64,000 nucleotides of DNA from assembly GCA_021186555.1 (NCBI GenBank), contig JAJKFL010000006.1:4926715-4990714 (forward strand), written 5' to 3'. Shown here piece by piece: positions 21,148-31,898 of this stretch (position 1 is its first letter; each line of letters opens with the position of its first letter). The notes under the pieces are model-generated. The model made no database searches. It saw only the letters and a list, made by a program, of their open reading frames with translations, and was not told where the DNA came from. The position numbers and the translations under genes were made by a program. The DNA is from Reticulitermes speratus (Eukaryota > Arthropoda > Insecta > Blattodea > Rhinotermitidae).

Positions 21148-22659
21148 GAGACACAGATATAGTGAAGTTACTACTCTGTTAGCCCTTATAATGCAAGTAC
21201 CAGTTACATGGCTTGCTGTATCTGTACGAACTTTGTTAGGACAGAGGTAGTCAGTGTGGGTGGTCTCGTAACAGTACTGTACATCCACGTTGCCAAGAGA
21301 TGGCAGTGAGTATCATATACTGATTTGAAAAAAGCCTGTTCACTGCATAGGTATATTTCTTTGTTAGGTTGGTGCTGGACAGAAATGTGACATTCAAAAA
21401 CTACACCCTGGTTAATATGCCTTGGCAATCTTTGGGGGAGGGGGGCCAGGTAGGGCTTGGATACCAAGTTCCTGGTACAGAATATTTTGAAGGATACTAA
21501 GCTCTTCAGTAAAGACATTTATATCTCCCAAATTCACATTAGGACTTCAATTACTGCAATCTGGTCTCCATACCCTTTCTGAGCCAATATTGTGCTGAGA
21601 GCTGTCTGTACATGTGTTGCGTACTTCACTGATAAACACCTATAAAAACCTGGCTGTGAATGTCTTAATGTCTTGGCAGTATGGAACATACAAATTCATT
21701 GACTTCTGAGCCACTATACATCCTCACAACTCCTTCCGTAATAGTTACTGTAATAAACATGACTATTATTTTGGACACTGTCCATCATCTTGCACTTTTC
21801 CAAACTCAGCATTTCAGAAACTGGATCTGTTTCTGTGATCATTTATAAATGTTCCCATTCAGCTCCACGTCTCTGAATGAGTTAGTCTCAGTCATTGGAT
21901 CAGTAGGAACTTTTGTGTGTGATGATGGAAACATCCATTTCTGAAGTGCTGTGCTTGGAAAAACTTAAACAATGGGCAGTGTCCACAATAATAGTCATGT
22001 TCACTGTAAGACATCATCAGTAACATTTTGACGTGCTTATTTTACTGTTGTCTTCCTGTCTGGGCACGTGAAATTATTTTATGAGGGTTAGAAGCACTTC
22101 CTACCTTTATGCCAGTCTGATTTTACATATGATGAAGGGAATGACACCACTGTGGATAGACAGAATAAGTTACGCTCGTTCTTGAAGTTTTGATTTGATT
22201 TGTTTCATTTGCAGTCACATATAACCAGAACAGTTCAAGTCAACTGTAAAACAATCCAGATTGTGATTTACTGAAAAAACAAATCTGACCTGATTCCTGC
22301 TCATAGTTCAGCTTGAAATGTTGCCAAGTATAGAGACCACAAATTTTTATGTAAAAACGTAATACATGAAGCTTCATAGCTGCTGTCAAAGCATGCAGTC
22401 CAGTCCAAACAGTTCCACAGTATTGCAGGATTTTTATTACAAATTTATTAAAATAAATAACATTGTAAGACAATTTATAATAAAATTAGAAATTAATCTA
22501 ACAGTGAAATTCACACAGTTATGATTGTTTCAGGGGATGGCCAATACTTCCCTAGATAATAAGAGGAACATTGCCAACTGTATTAAAGTTGTAATATGTT
22601 CACACGTACTTGAATTAACATCACTGTAAGTAAGAAGCACTTCATATTTCATGTACAAG
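21148..22659. other. Intergenic region between convergent Treh and B9D1
   Basis: No exon recognised. It holds the 3' ends of both genes. A possible trehalase AATAAA is at 21752. TTTATT motifs at 22432-22449 could serve B9D1 on the minus strand. Confidence 0.5.
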
Positions 22660-22790
22660 TCACTGACTTGGTTTTGTACAAGGAGCACTGTATGTATGTG
22701 TACTACAGTTGTTGTATCCAAATCTGGCAAGGTCCCTTGTCACCACATTGAAGCTAACTGTCATCCTCCCCTGCGATCGAACACGTGTCA
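22660..22790 (-). CDS. B9D1: B9D1 exon 5 (terminal)
   Basis: The acceptor on the minus strand is CACTTTCAG just above 22790. It encodes [38 protein letters not shown] and a TGA at 22662-22660. It matches the family end, with a divergent short tail. Confidence 0.9.
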
Positions 22791-25700
22791 CTGAAAGTGG
22801 AAAGCCAGATCCTCATCAGAATTCATCAGACATCATCTTCCCCATCTCACCTACTTGTAAGAATTACAAACATGTACAATGCAATGTGCCACAGTATTGG
22901 ACAAACAGCAAATTGACAGGTAAAAACAGTCCTGTTCTTAGCGGGCAAAAACGTTAAATTTAGTTTGTGTGTGTGTGTGATGAAGGGACATGTAATTTTG
23001 AACTTTGTTCCTGTCACAGTTTATTAAAACCATTGTGTTTATGAAGTCTGCTGTGCTTCTGTCTTCAGGCATGTAGGACATGATAGCAAAACCTACCTAC
23101 TATGTTGGGTCCTATGGCACGGCCAGCATCAGACCATGAATCAATTCATGAATCATAGTGATTTTAATAAACTGTGACAATGGATGAAGTCCAAAATAAC
23201 ATTTTTAATCCAAAAGTTTAGAGTGTGAAGTTTTAATAAAAGCACAAAACTATCAGTGTTTAGCTCTACATATAAAAAAAGCTCCAGCCTGACTAAACAC
23301 ATCTTCTTCAAATTAATTATTAGTATCCCAGTACTGAACAGTGAAGAATGAGAAATTGCTTTAGTCAGTCGATTAATACTGCAACCTGTTGTGTGTTTCG
23401 TCTGAGAAGTACCATATCTACCAAAATGCAAGATGATCTAATAAACAAAACCTGCCAAGGTAAAATGTATTTGCCCAAATGCAAGGTAATCTCCTGGTAA
23501 AACATGTCTGTTGAGAAAAAGCATTTTATTAGTGATCTCACGTAGTTATAATACAAAACATGTCAGATTCCATGTACTGTTCCCTTTACGAATCAGTGTC
23601 ATTCTCTCCACCTTCAATGTTTTTAGCGTGTTTTCTTCTTGGCACGCTTAATCAGCATCAAGTTGACATAATTTTGTCTGAGCTCATTTGGAATACAGCT
23701 GGCATTACCACTCTTTTTCCACATGGTCTGCCATTTTACCAGCATAATGAAACACTAATACAAACTAATGCCGATCCCAGTGGCCGTGCGGTCTAAGGCG
23801 TGGGTCTTCGGCCGCTCGCTTACTAGGATCGTGGGTTCGAATCCCACCGGGGGCATGGATGTCTGTCTGTTGTGAGTGTTGTGTGTTGTCAGGTAGAGGT
23901 CTCTGCGACGAGCTGGTCCCTCGTCCAGAGGAGTCCTACCGACTGTGGTGTGTCTCAAATGTGTGTGACCATGAAACCTCGACGAAACGAGGAGGCCCAG
24001 GCCCATATAGGGCTGTCGAGCCATTAAAAAAAAAAAAAAAAATACAGACTAATACATACTCAAGATGCTATGTTCTATCTTTCATCTACACTCGTAATGA
24101 TTTAGTCACACATGCCTTGGTTTGGCTTGGTACAGTCCAGTTGAGTGCTTAAAACCTGAATTCAAGAAGACCCCACATATTTAAACACCAAATTTGCCTT
24201 GCATATGGGTAAGTATGGTATACTGTCACACAACAGAAAGTTTACAAACTGTGTTATATATTTCTGTGCCCAAGTACCCATTACAGGCATACACATGATA
24301 TTGTAAAATAAATTAATGAACTAATTTATAATACACTGATCCCAGTGGCCACACTGTCTAAGGCGTGGGTCTGCAGCCGCTGGCTTGCTGGGATTGTGGG
24401 TTTGAATCCCACCAGGGCCATGGATGTCTATGTCTTGTGAGAGTTGTATGTTGTAAGGTAGAGGTCTTTGCGTCAGGCTGATCACTCATCCAGAGGAGTC
24501 CTACCAAGTGTGATGTGTCTAAAATTAGTGTGATCGCAAAGCCTTGTAAGGGGAGGCCATGACCCGAACATGCATCAAAGTGCCACATGAAAAAAAAAAA
24601 TTATAATACTACCCAATATGAACTTGGTGCCTCCACCTTCAGAGTAGAAGATACAGTAAGAAGGATGCTCTGAAACATTGATATTCAACTACCAAACTAC
24701 ATAGCGTCACATCCAAGAAAGATAAAACAAGATCCTGGCCCAAACTTAAGATTCTACATTCCCAGTTTGCAGCAGGAAACTGATGGTGCTTAGGATGTCT
24801 CTCCAAAATTGTAACATGTGTTTAGTTGTAAGACACATAATGACAACAAATTCATCACTATTCAGAGTATATTATGTAATATCTTATGAACTATGAAGAA
24901 AAAGCAAACTATACAATGTAATGAAATATTTATAACATTTATTTATAATCAGAAGGTATTATTGCATTGCAAATGTTTTTAAGACTGTTAAAAATGCTTT
25001 CAAGAACTAAATATTCCTACACAAAATGCCACCATAAGGAACATAAAGATAAGGTTTAAAAAAAAAAGGTAAAGTCTGCCGGCTCCACTCCTTGAAGGCA
25101 GATACGGAGTGTCAAGGTACAGCTCCACTTATTCTTCGCTTTGGCAGTAGATGGAGGTGGATGGTCAACTTCACCCCCGGAAAGAACCCTGGTATCCACT
25201 GAGTAGTAGACTGGGTGGGCCCCAGAGCCGGTCTGGACATTTTGGAGAAGAGAAAGGTCTTTCGTCTGTTGGGATTTGAACTCCAGAACATCAAGCCTGT
25301 AGCCTAGTCACTATACCGACCCTTAGTTCCAAATTGGTTAAGTACATTTCAGTCTCCTCCAAGACCAAGTTTAGTTGTAATAATAGTTATTGTTGTTGTT
25401 GTTGTTGTTGCTAGTGTTGTTATAGCCACCTATGTCAAGGTATGCTCAGCAGGTTGTCTATTCAGCCTCTGCCAAGAATGTAGCTGGGACAGTCTATGTG
25501 GGCAGGAGTGATAGAGATAGGAAGTTCCTCCACTGTGTGCGCCACCCACGGGAGCATCAGCAGGTGGCCATGCCTATATTCAGTGACTTCTTCATAACAG
25601 ATCTGTGTAAGTAAATTCACCCATAACGCCAGTGGCAGCAGCAGACTCCTAGATTAATGAAGATGTTTTCTATGTAACGGTTTTAGAAACATACTCTAAA

Positions 25701-28700
25701 ACATGTCACTGAAATTTATACACCAATGAAAGCAGTGTATACTGATTATAATATTGATATTTTTTCCATCTATATCATTTTAAGAATTATGAACTGCTGC
25801 AGCAAGTCCTGTACTGTCTCTTTATCCGTCAAAAGAAGTGTACCTTGCGAAGAGGGTATTGTCTTTGACAGTGGCCACACAGACTGTTAAAGGTAATGAT
25901 ACAGTTCAGTATGTGCCCAGAGATGGCAGAAACAATATGTTTCATTGTAACATTTTCTGCCATCCTATTAGCATTGTAAAACAAATCAGAAATCTAAATT
26001 GGGGTATAAGCTGGACAATGGTTGTAAACAAGAAACTTGTAATGGCAGGTCTGCCCCAACAGTGGAGGGATATAGGATAATAGTAGTAGTGGTGATTCTT
26101 CTATTAACCCAAATCACATACTTGTCTATATAGAGTGTCCCTTTTGTGCTGTCCCTGAGCACAGCAGGTTTATTAGACAGAAGCCCGTATCCATCAGGAC
26201 ATCCTGTGACAGCTGCTGTGCTCAGGGTCCTGTACATAAAAAGTGTCGAAATGCAGTATTTTTTAAATAAATTATTCTATATTTGACCGATGTCTTTCAG
26301 TAACATTTGGTACTATTACAAATGCAGATATTGCTGTGGAGTAACGTGGTAAGAGCTACTCATCAAAGTGACTTAAGTCCAAAGACAATATGTTTAACAT
26401 TTGTAGGAGCTAGTTAAAAGCAGAGGTGTATAAATGCCAGGTACCAGGTGACTGTATTTTGTACTGTGGCACCTAATATTTGTGGGTCCTCAGTATGGAT
26501 TTGGTTCATGTTACCCTTCGGGTGCCTAGAATTCTGAGGTGGCTCCTAGACTTTTGGAAAATTTGTACACTCCTGGTTAAAAGTGTTGCTGGTTGCCAAG
26601 ATAATGTCACAGCTGCAACTCTATGATATGTCATGCCCCTATTTCCTTTTTGTGGTTTATTTTATGACACTGCAAGTATTGCAGACTGTGTATGGACTGG
26701 TAGAATGATTAGTGAATGAACTGGAAGGGATTTGGAAGAATGTGGTTGTGCCCTAGTAGAGAAACTATCCCAGCATTTGTCTGGAGAGACTGATGAAAGC
26801 CACAATAAACCTCAGCCAGGATGACTGGTGTTTAGCCAAGATTCAAACTAGGCACTTTAAGAAGACAAGTCTACAGAGAATTACCACTACATCCATCTGC
26901 TTGATACCCCTAAATTGTGAGCAAATGGTACACAAGGTATAATGAATGACTCAGTCCTTTCCTATCCTCTCTCAAAATGCATCCAGTATTGTACGAGTAA
27001 TTGCCCAATATCTGTCTACTTTAGGAATCCTTCCACCACTGACTTCAGAATTTATCAGAACATTGTGATCATGTGCTGAGTGTTTATATATTTGCTCTTT
27101 ACAATCTCTGGCATCTCTTCTAGTAGTTTAGGAACAAAAGAGGACACTTTTATGTTTTTGCACAAATGAATTTGTAACTGGTAGGAGTGAAACTGAAAAT
27201 AAACATAAGTGGAAAGAGTGAAGTCTGAGAGAGTATTATACCACATTCTGTAAAATAATGACTGTTTGAAAAGAATGTACGAGGGTTATCCAGAAAGTGA
27301 AGATACAACACGGGTGGGAGGGGAAATCACCTCAGACCATCCCGCTCACAGCCCAGACCTCGCTCCCAGCGATTTCCATTTGCTTTTGCATTTAAAGAAA
27401 CATCTGGCCGGCCAGAAGTTTCACGAGGACGAAGAGGTGAAAAACAAAGTCACTGTGGTTGCGTGCACAGGCGGCGGAGTTCTATGACATCAGAATACAA
27501 AAACTTGTACCCAGGCTAAACAAATGCCTTGACAAAGGTGGTGATTATGTTGAAAAATAGCTAAAGGTATGTGTTAAGAGTTTTTTCACTCGATTTTGTT
27601 AATACATATTTTTAAAAAATTTTATTGCTTTTGTATCTTTACTTTCTGGATAACCCTCATATGTATCTTAATATGTGTTACAGTCGTACATCATATTAAA
27701 ATGTCACAATCCACTCACCTTCCCTTCCCTCACCCTGAGCAAGCAAGCGTGAATCTACGTATTCAGGACGTCGCCCTGTCAGCCAGCAAGTTAGCTTCTG
27801 TAGAAGTGATGTTGATTCTGGCACAAACATGGCCAACCTGTGTGAAAAAACAGAATCTCGCTGCTGACCAGTAATGAGAAAGTCCCTCACAGACAAACTG
27901 GTGCTAATTAAAAAGCAATATATAAAGTGATGTCAGACTTGAAGTTTTCATGGCAATGTGTATTCAGTTATTGGCTTATGGGTTGTGATGGTGTTTGGAC
28001 TTGTTAGTGGATATTAATGTTTTCAGAGGAATATCAGTATCCACTGATAGCACCGAATAATACCACAACCCAAAGACACTGGTCTTCTCAAGATATTAAT
28101 TACCAATCAGTGAAAAATTATGGCCAATGATTGAAAAGATCTTTGAATCTCTTTTTTATATTAATGCCAATTCTCCCCTTTAATTTCTCCACAGATGCTA
28201 AACAGTAAGCCATAAATGATATCTCCTGTACACATTATATAACATATGGGAGAGCACTTTATATGTCCATATGTTATGTGATAGTAAGGAGGCTGTTGCA
28301 AAGGAATTACGGAGATGTGGGTAGGCGTGGTTTGTCTTGTGGAGAAATAACTGGCGAGTTGAATTTTTGTGTCGCTGGTGAACTAAGCTAATATTTGTTG
28401 AGCCTTGAGAATCAAGAGTTTTTACATGATGATGCTGTGAACATGCTTGTGAAAGGAAGCAGGCCTAAACTAGTTCAGCACTTGCGCAGCATCGCATAAT
28501 ATAAATCCTGCATCTATATTTAACCAGGGTTAGCCAAGTGTAACATGATGTCACAATATTCCAATAACTTCAAAATAGCTTGAACACTTACGTTTTTTTG
28601 TACACTCCTGCTGCAATGGGCAAGTGACACAAACCATAGCCTCGTACCACATCATTGCCAAATATATCCAAACCGTAAACACTCACAACCAACTGTGGCC

Positions 28701-30944
28701 CTACGATACAAGAATAAAATTACAGGAGTGCATAAGGTAACGGTTACTGCAGTAGTGTTGAAACAATTTAATGTAATCGTTTTGATCTTATAGTTGTAAA
28801 AGATGGGCACTAAGAACATCACAGGAGGATGATATTAAAACAGATCTTAAAGAAACAGGGTGGCTGTGTGTGTGTGGATTGGATTCATCTGGGTCAGGAT
28901 AGGAACCATGGCAGTGTCTTGCAAACTCAGTAATAAACCTTCAGGTTCTATAATATGCAGTAAATTATTATTATTACTGTGTTGTTGTTGTGGGGTAAGA
29001 ATTTTAGAGTACAAATATTTAACTGCAGTCCTTTCACGGGTGATCTGTTGGGACACATTGCAGAACAATGACAATATGGAAACTGCTGAGATCTCCAAGT
29101 TTAAATCACTCACTGTAAACTTTCTGTGCTCAGCGAGAAGAGTTAAAGACGAATTAGGCCAATTTTTACTTATGCCAAAAGTATATACCCCTGTTTTTTT
29201 AATTGAATTGTACTAAAGTCCTTTTACAATGAATGCTATTAGTACTAGGTTCTAAGGCATTTGTACAAAGGTGTGTGGTCAGTGTATGCCATTTGAAATG
29301 ATTTTTTTTATTTTAGTCCTTTGTATCAAGCACCACAGATGCAGTGATGCATGTTATGATCTACACTAAAAGATTATTTACATTCAGATTTTATTGTAAA
29401 AATATTGGAAAGTTCATTATTCTAAGCTATAAATGCTTTCTGTAAGTGCTGCATAACACACATCTTGTTCAAAGATTCTTTTATTGAATTCCTTTGTATC
29501 AAGCACCACAGACGCAGTGATGCATGTTTGATCCACACTAAAAGATTATTTACATTCAGATTTTATTGTAAAAATATTGGAAAGTTCATTATTCTAAGCT
29601 ATAAATGCTTTCTGTAAGTGCTGTATAACGCACATCTTGTTCAAAGATTCTTTTATTGAATTCCTTTGTATCAAGCACCACAGACGCAGTGATGCATGTT
29701 TGATCTACACTAAAAGATTATTTACATTCAGATTTTATTGTAAAAATATTGGAAAGTTCATTATTCTAAGCTATAAATGCTTACTGTAAGTGCTGTATAA
29801 CGCACATCTTGTTCAAAGAGTGCAGTCAGATTGCAAAGAGTATAGTTTAAAGTGTGTTCAACAAATCCTCCAGTATGCACTTGTATAGTGAACAGAACTT
29901 ACAACCATGAGGATTTGTACTCTTGAATGTGACATCCAGAGGAAAGTTCCACACAAAGAGTTGTCTTTCATCCCTACTTCTCTTAACAATCTGAGAAATG
30001 CCTTCCTCAAGTCCCTAGAAACACATATCAGACCCTGTAATCAGGAACTGTCAGTGGCCCTGTTTACTGCAAATTACACTGAGCATCATTATTAAGCAAA
30101 CATACAACATAAAAACCATGTAAATGCGAAAAGAGTCTGGTTCAGTTATTGTAACTCATGTTATTACCTTCTCTAAGTATTTTGACATTATTCCGTGCAT
30201 TTTGATTGCTTAAATTTTTCATTCATGACACCAACAAATGCACCTTTGGTATATACAAATACAATCTTACATCACTCCTACATGTTTTGGTGTCATTTAC
30301 GCTATTCTCATGAAGTTCTACACCAAGATTTAAAACACACTGTCACTCTTTACATGGAACTCACTACACATCATACAGGGACAAGCTCCATAAAGGATAG
30401 ATGATAAATAAGATGTTTGCATACAAAGAAGCACTACAACACAGCAACATACAACCTGTTAACTATATTTAATGACAATGCCATAATAAATATTACTGTT
30501 CTATTGTCCTAATGTATTATACTAATCACAGTTTGGGAAACCCACATGGTTTACATTTGCTGCAAGAATACTGTAACATAATATGAATTACTTTTCTAAT
30601 CTATATTTTAGGAAGTTTTAAATCTTGTTGTAGAGCTCCCTGAGGATGGCATCAATGACGCCGAAACATGTAGGAGCATAATCCTCTCGAGAAACAGCGG
30701 GAGTGGTGTGGTGACCCCAGTCATATAATCTGTACTTGACCATGAAAGGAAAACTTCAAACAACAGTATAATCCTAACCTGTGGGAATAAGGCAAGAAAA
30801 ATAGGAAAACGGGCTCACCGATGTAACAACCCAATCAGGACCATACACAAAACAATATTTACAGTATATATCGTCGAATTCATGAAATTCGGCACTTTCA
30901 ATTTGACCAGCAATAGCAAGCATGAACACTCCTCCACTGGCCAT
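22660..30944 (-). CDS. B9D1: B9 domain-containing protein 1, complete, 5 exons
   Basis: B9D1 belongs to the MKS/B9 module of the ciliary transition zone, which gates protein entry to cilia; in insects, expression in ciliated sensory neurons is expected. Minus-strand exons in order: 30944-30819, 30014-29903, 28700-28592, 27837-27719, 22790-22660. They total 597 bp, 198 residues plus stop, against 204 in human. The protein runs [20 protein letters not shown] ... [16 protein letters not shown] ... [20 protein letters not shown] ... [19 protein letters not shown] ... [17 protein letters not shown], one B9 (C2-like) domain over nearly its full length. All donors are GT, all acceptors AG, and phases agree with no frame break. 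The last intron (4.9 kb) holds two SINEs and a mariner remnant. Confidence 0.94.
23771..24042 (+). mobile_element. tRNA-derived SINE with poly(A) tail
   Basis: Head CCCAGTGGCCGTGCGGTCTA (box A), GGGTTCGAATCCCACC (box B), an unrelated body and an A18-type tail. Flanks AATACAAACTAAT and AATACAGACTAAT look like a 13-bp target duplication with one mismatch. It is a young copy compared with its neighbour. Confidence 0.85.
24341..24601 (+). mobile_element. tRNA-derived SINE, older copy
   Basis: Same family as 23771-24042: CCCAGTGGCCACACTGTCTA, GGGTTTGAATCCCACC, A-rich end. Possible target duplication TTATAATAC on both sides. Confidence 0.8.
25095..25325 (-). mobile_element. tRNA-derived SINE
   Basis: Minus-strand head GGTCGGTATAGTGACTAGGC with degenerate box B (GAGTTCAAATCCCAAC). 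The plus strand shows the shared body GGGTGGGCCCCAGAGCCGGT. Confidence 0.7.
25330..27277. other. B9D1 intron sequence without recognised feature
   Basis: A (GTT)n microsatellite is at about 25391-25413. Open frames at 25432-25614, 25838-26080 and 25986-26237 match nothing I know. A GAGCACAGCAG motif and its complement near 26155 and 26215 suggest a small inverted repeat. Confidence 0.4.
27280..27659 (+). mobile_element. Mariner remnant with transposase C-terminal end
   Basis: Inverted ends CGAGGGTTATCCAGAAAGTG at 27280 and ACTTTCTGGATAACCCTCA ending 27659, flanked by TA. Plus-strand frame [20 protein letters not shown] is the third catalytic Asp region of mariner transposases. Most of the transposase is deleted and stops follow. 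Confidence 0.85.
27719..27837 (-). CDS. B9D1: B9D1 exon 4
   Basis: Minus-strand acceptor TTTCACACAG, donor GTGAGTGG. It encodes [20 protein letters not shown] and [19 protein letters not shown], close to the human sequence. Confidence 0.94.
28592..28700 (-). CDS. B9D1: B9D1 exon 3
   Basis: Minus-strand acceptor TTGTATCGTAG, donor GTAAGTG. It encodes [20 protein letters not shown] and [16 protein letters not shown]. The first codon (Trp) is split with exon 2. Confidence 0.94.
28805..28990 (+). pseudogene. Non-LTR retrotransposon 3' end fragment
   Basis: The frame reads [22 protein letters not shown] and a decayed C-terminus, as in the family at 12860-13325. It ends in a TATTATTATTA tract. 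Confidence 0.6.
29316..29818. repeat. 172-bp tandem repeat, three copies
   Basis: TTTGTATCAAGCACCACAGA starts at 29320, 29493 and 29665, each followed by the same body to CATCTTGTTCAAAGA. Copies are over 95% alike by eye. It lies in B9D1 intron 2. Confidence 0.92.
29903..30014 (-). CDS. B9D1: B9D1 exon 2
   Basis: Minus-strand acceptor TGTTTCTAG, donor GTAAGTT. It encodes [37 protein letters not shown] and the first base of Trp. Confidence 0.94.
30190..30677. mobile_element. Rearranged fold-back hammerhead element E4
   Basis: The left part has the family tail CCGTGCATTTTG and GACACCAACAAATGCACC. A decayed minus core follows near 30268-30292 (ACTCCTACATGTTTTGGTGT). An intact plus-strand core lies at 30635-30677. 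The right arm expected after it is not found, so the copy is rearranged or truncated. It is in B9D1 intron 1. Confidence 0.6.
30635..30677 (+). ncRNA. Hammerhead ribozyme, type I
   Basis: Stem I GCTCC (30635-30639), CTGAGGA, stem II GGCATC/GACGCC with one mismatch, GAAAC (30663-30667), stem III ACATGT, GTA with scission after 30672, stem I GGAGC (30673-30677). Stem I pairs perfectly but differs from the CCCC/GGGG of other copies, which supports selection for pairing. Confidence 0.78.
30819..30944 (-). CDS. B9D1: B9D1 exon 1 with start codon
   Basis: ATG at 30944-30942 encodes [39 protein letters not shown], 42 codons, donor GTGAGC. An upstream in-frame ATG exists, but this start matches the family N-terminus. 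Confidence 0.93.
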
Positions 30945-31792
30945 TATTTGTATATAAACAAACGCAGTCGATTCGACTACCATTCGATTTATAACGAATT
31001 TCTGTCAAAAACTCGATCACCGCAATATAACCTCGCAATCGATTCCCTCGTGTCTCAAGCATGGATGTAACAATGCGTAGCACCAAGCTGTGTGTTTGAA
31101 TATGTATCAAAGCTTGATGTTTTATGCCATGGAGCAAGATCTCCTAGTTATGTCGTGCTACACAGTTCCATAAGTTACCACCAGTATAATGCTTCACCCA
31201 CAGCCAGTGAGTCATGCCGGCTACAGTAATGCACGAAGGCGCCGCATACGGCGGTGTATAGTTCTACGATTCCACTGATTTTCTTATCTGTTACAGGTAT
31301 TAATCAGTCATCAAAAGACATGCGGTAAAAGAAGGTGCTGTACATTGTAAGGGTATATATGCCCTGTGTTAATCGAGATGATGCAGAACTTTGATGTGTA
31401 CGTTATTATTTTTGTCCATATATAACGTTTGTCACGCTTTCCAAATATCCTGCTTGGTATTGTTCCCGTGACAGTAAGTACCGGCGTGAAGAGTGCTGTG
31501 CTATGTGACTGAAACCGGATGTAGGGGATGATGCTGTCATGTAACGCTTTACGGGAATGGTAGTTTCGACCTGTTTAAGCAGAATGTTATAACAGTGGTA
31601 TAGCTGTGAAACATTTGTTATGCCTTTGTGTTTTATATAGAACTTTAAAGAATTACTAATTTATCTATAAACATTGTGTATGAATTACTAGGAAGGAATA
31701 CGTAACCTTAAATTAGTTTCTTCTGTGTGTTCTTTATTGAGTTTAAAAGATGACATTGTTTTCCAGACCAGTAATTGTGCCATGAAGGAGGT
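30945..31792. promoter_or_regulatory. Shared head-to-head promoter region of B9D1 and ERGIC2
   Basis: The start codons are 848 bp apart on opposite strands, so both 5' UTRs and promoters must lie here. TTGTTTTCCAG ending 31766 looks like an acceptor of a 5' UTR intron of ERGIC2; GTAAGTACC at 31473 could be its donor. No core promoter motif was identified with confidence. Confidence 0.6.
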
Positions 31793-31898
31793 ATGTTGCG
31801 AAGCCGAGCAAAACGTGTTTCAAAGACAGTCAAAGAATTGGATGCATTTCCTAAAGTACCGGAGTCTTATGTTGAGACATCACCAGTGGGAGGAACAT
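31793..31898 (+). CDS. ERGIC2: ERGIC2 exon 1
   Basis: ATG at 31793 starts MLRRSRA-type basic sequence, then SKTVKELDAFPKVPESYVET. Donor GTATGC at 31899. The out-of-frame ATG at 31782 lies just upstream. Confidence 0.92.

Noticed and set aside
23771..24042. tRNA gene
   Set aside because: Boxes A and B are present, but there is no closed acceptor stem, and an unrelated body plus poly(A) and target duplication follow; it is a SINE. The same holds for the other tRNA-like heads.
25432..25614. Short ORF with protein-like composition in the last B9D1 intron
   Set aside because: B9D1 phases are complete without it, it lies on the opposite strand and matches no known family.
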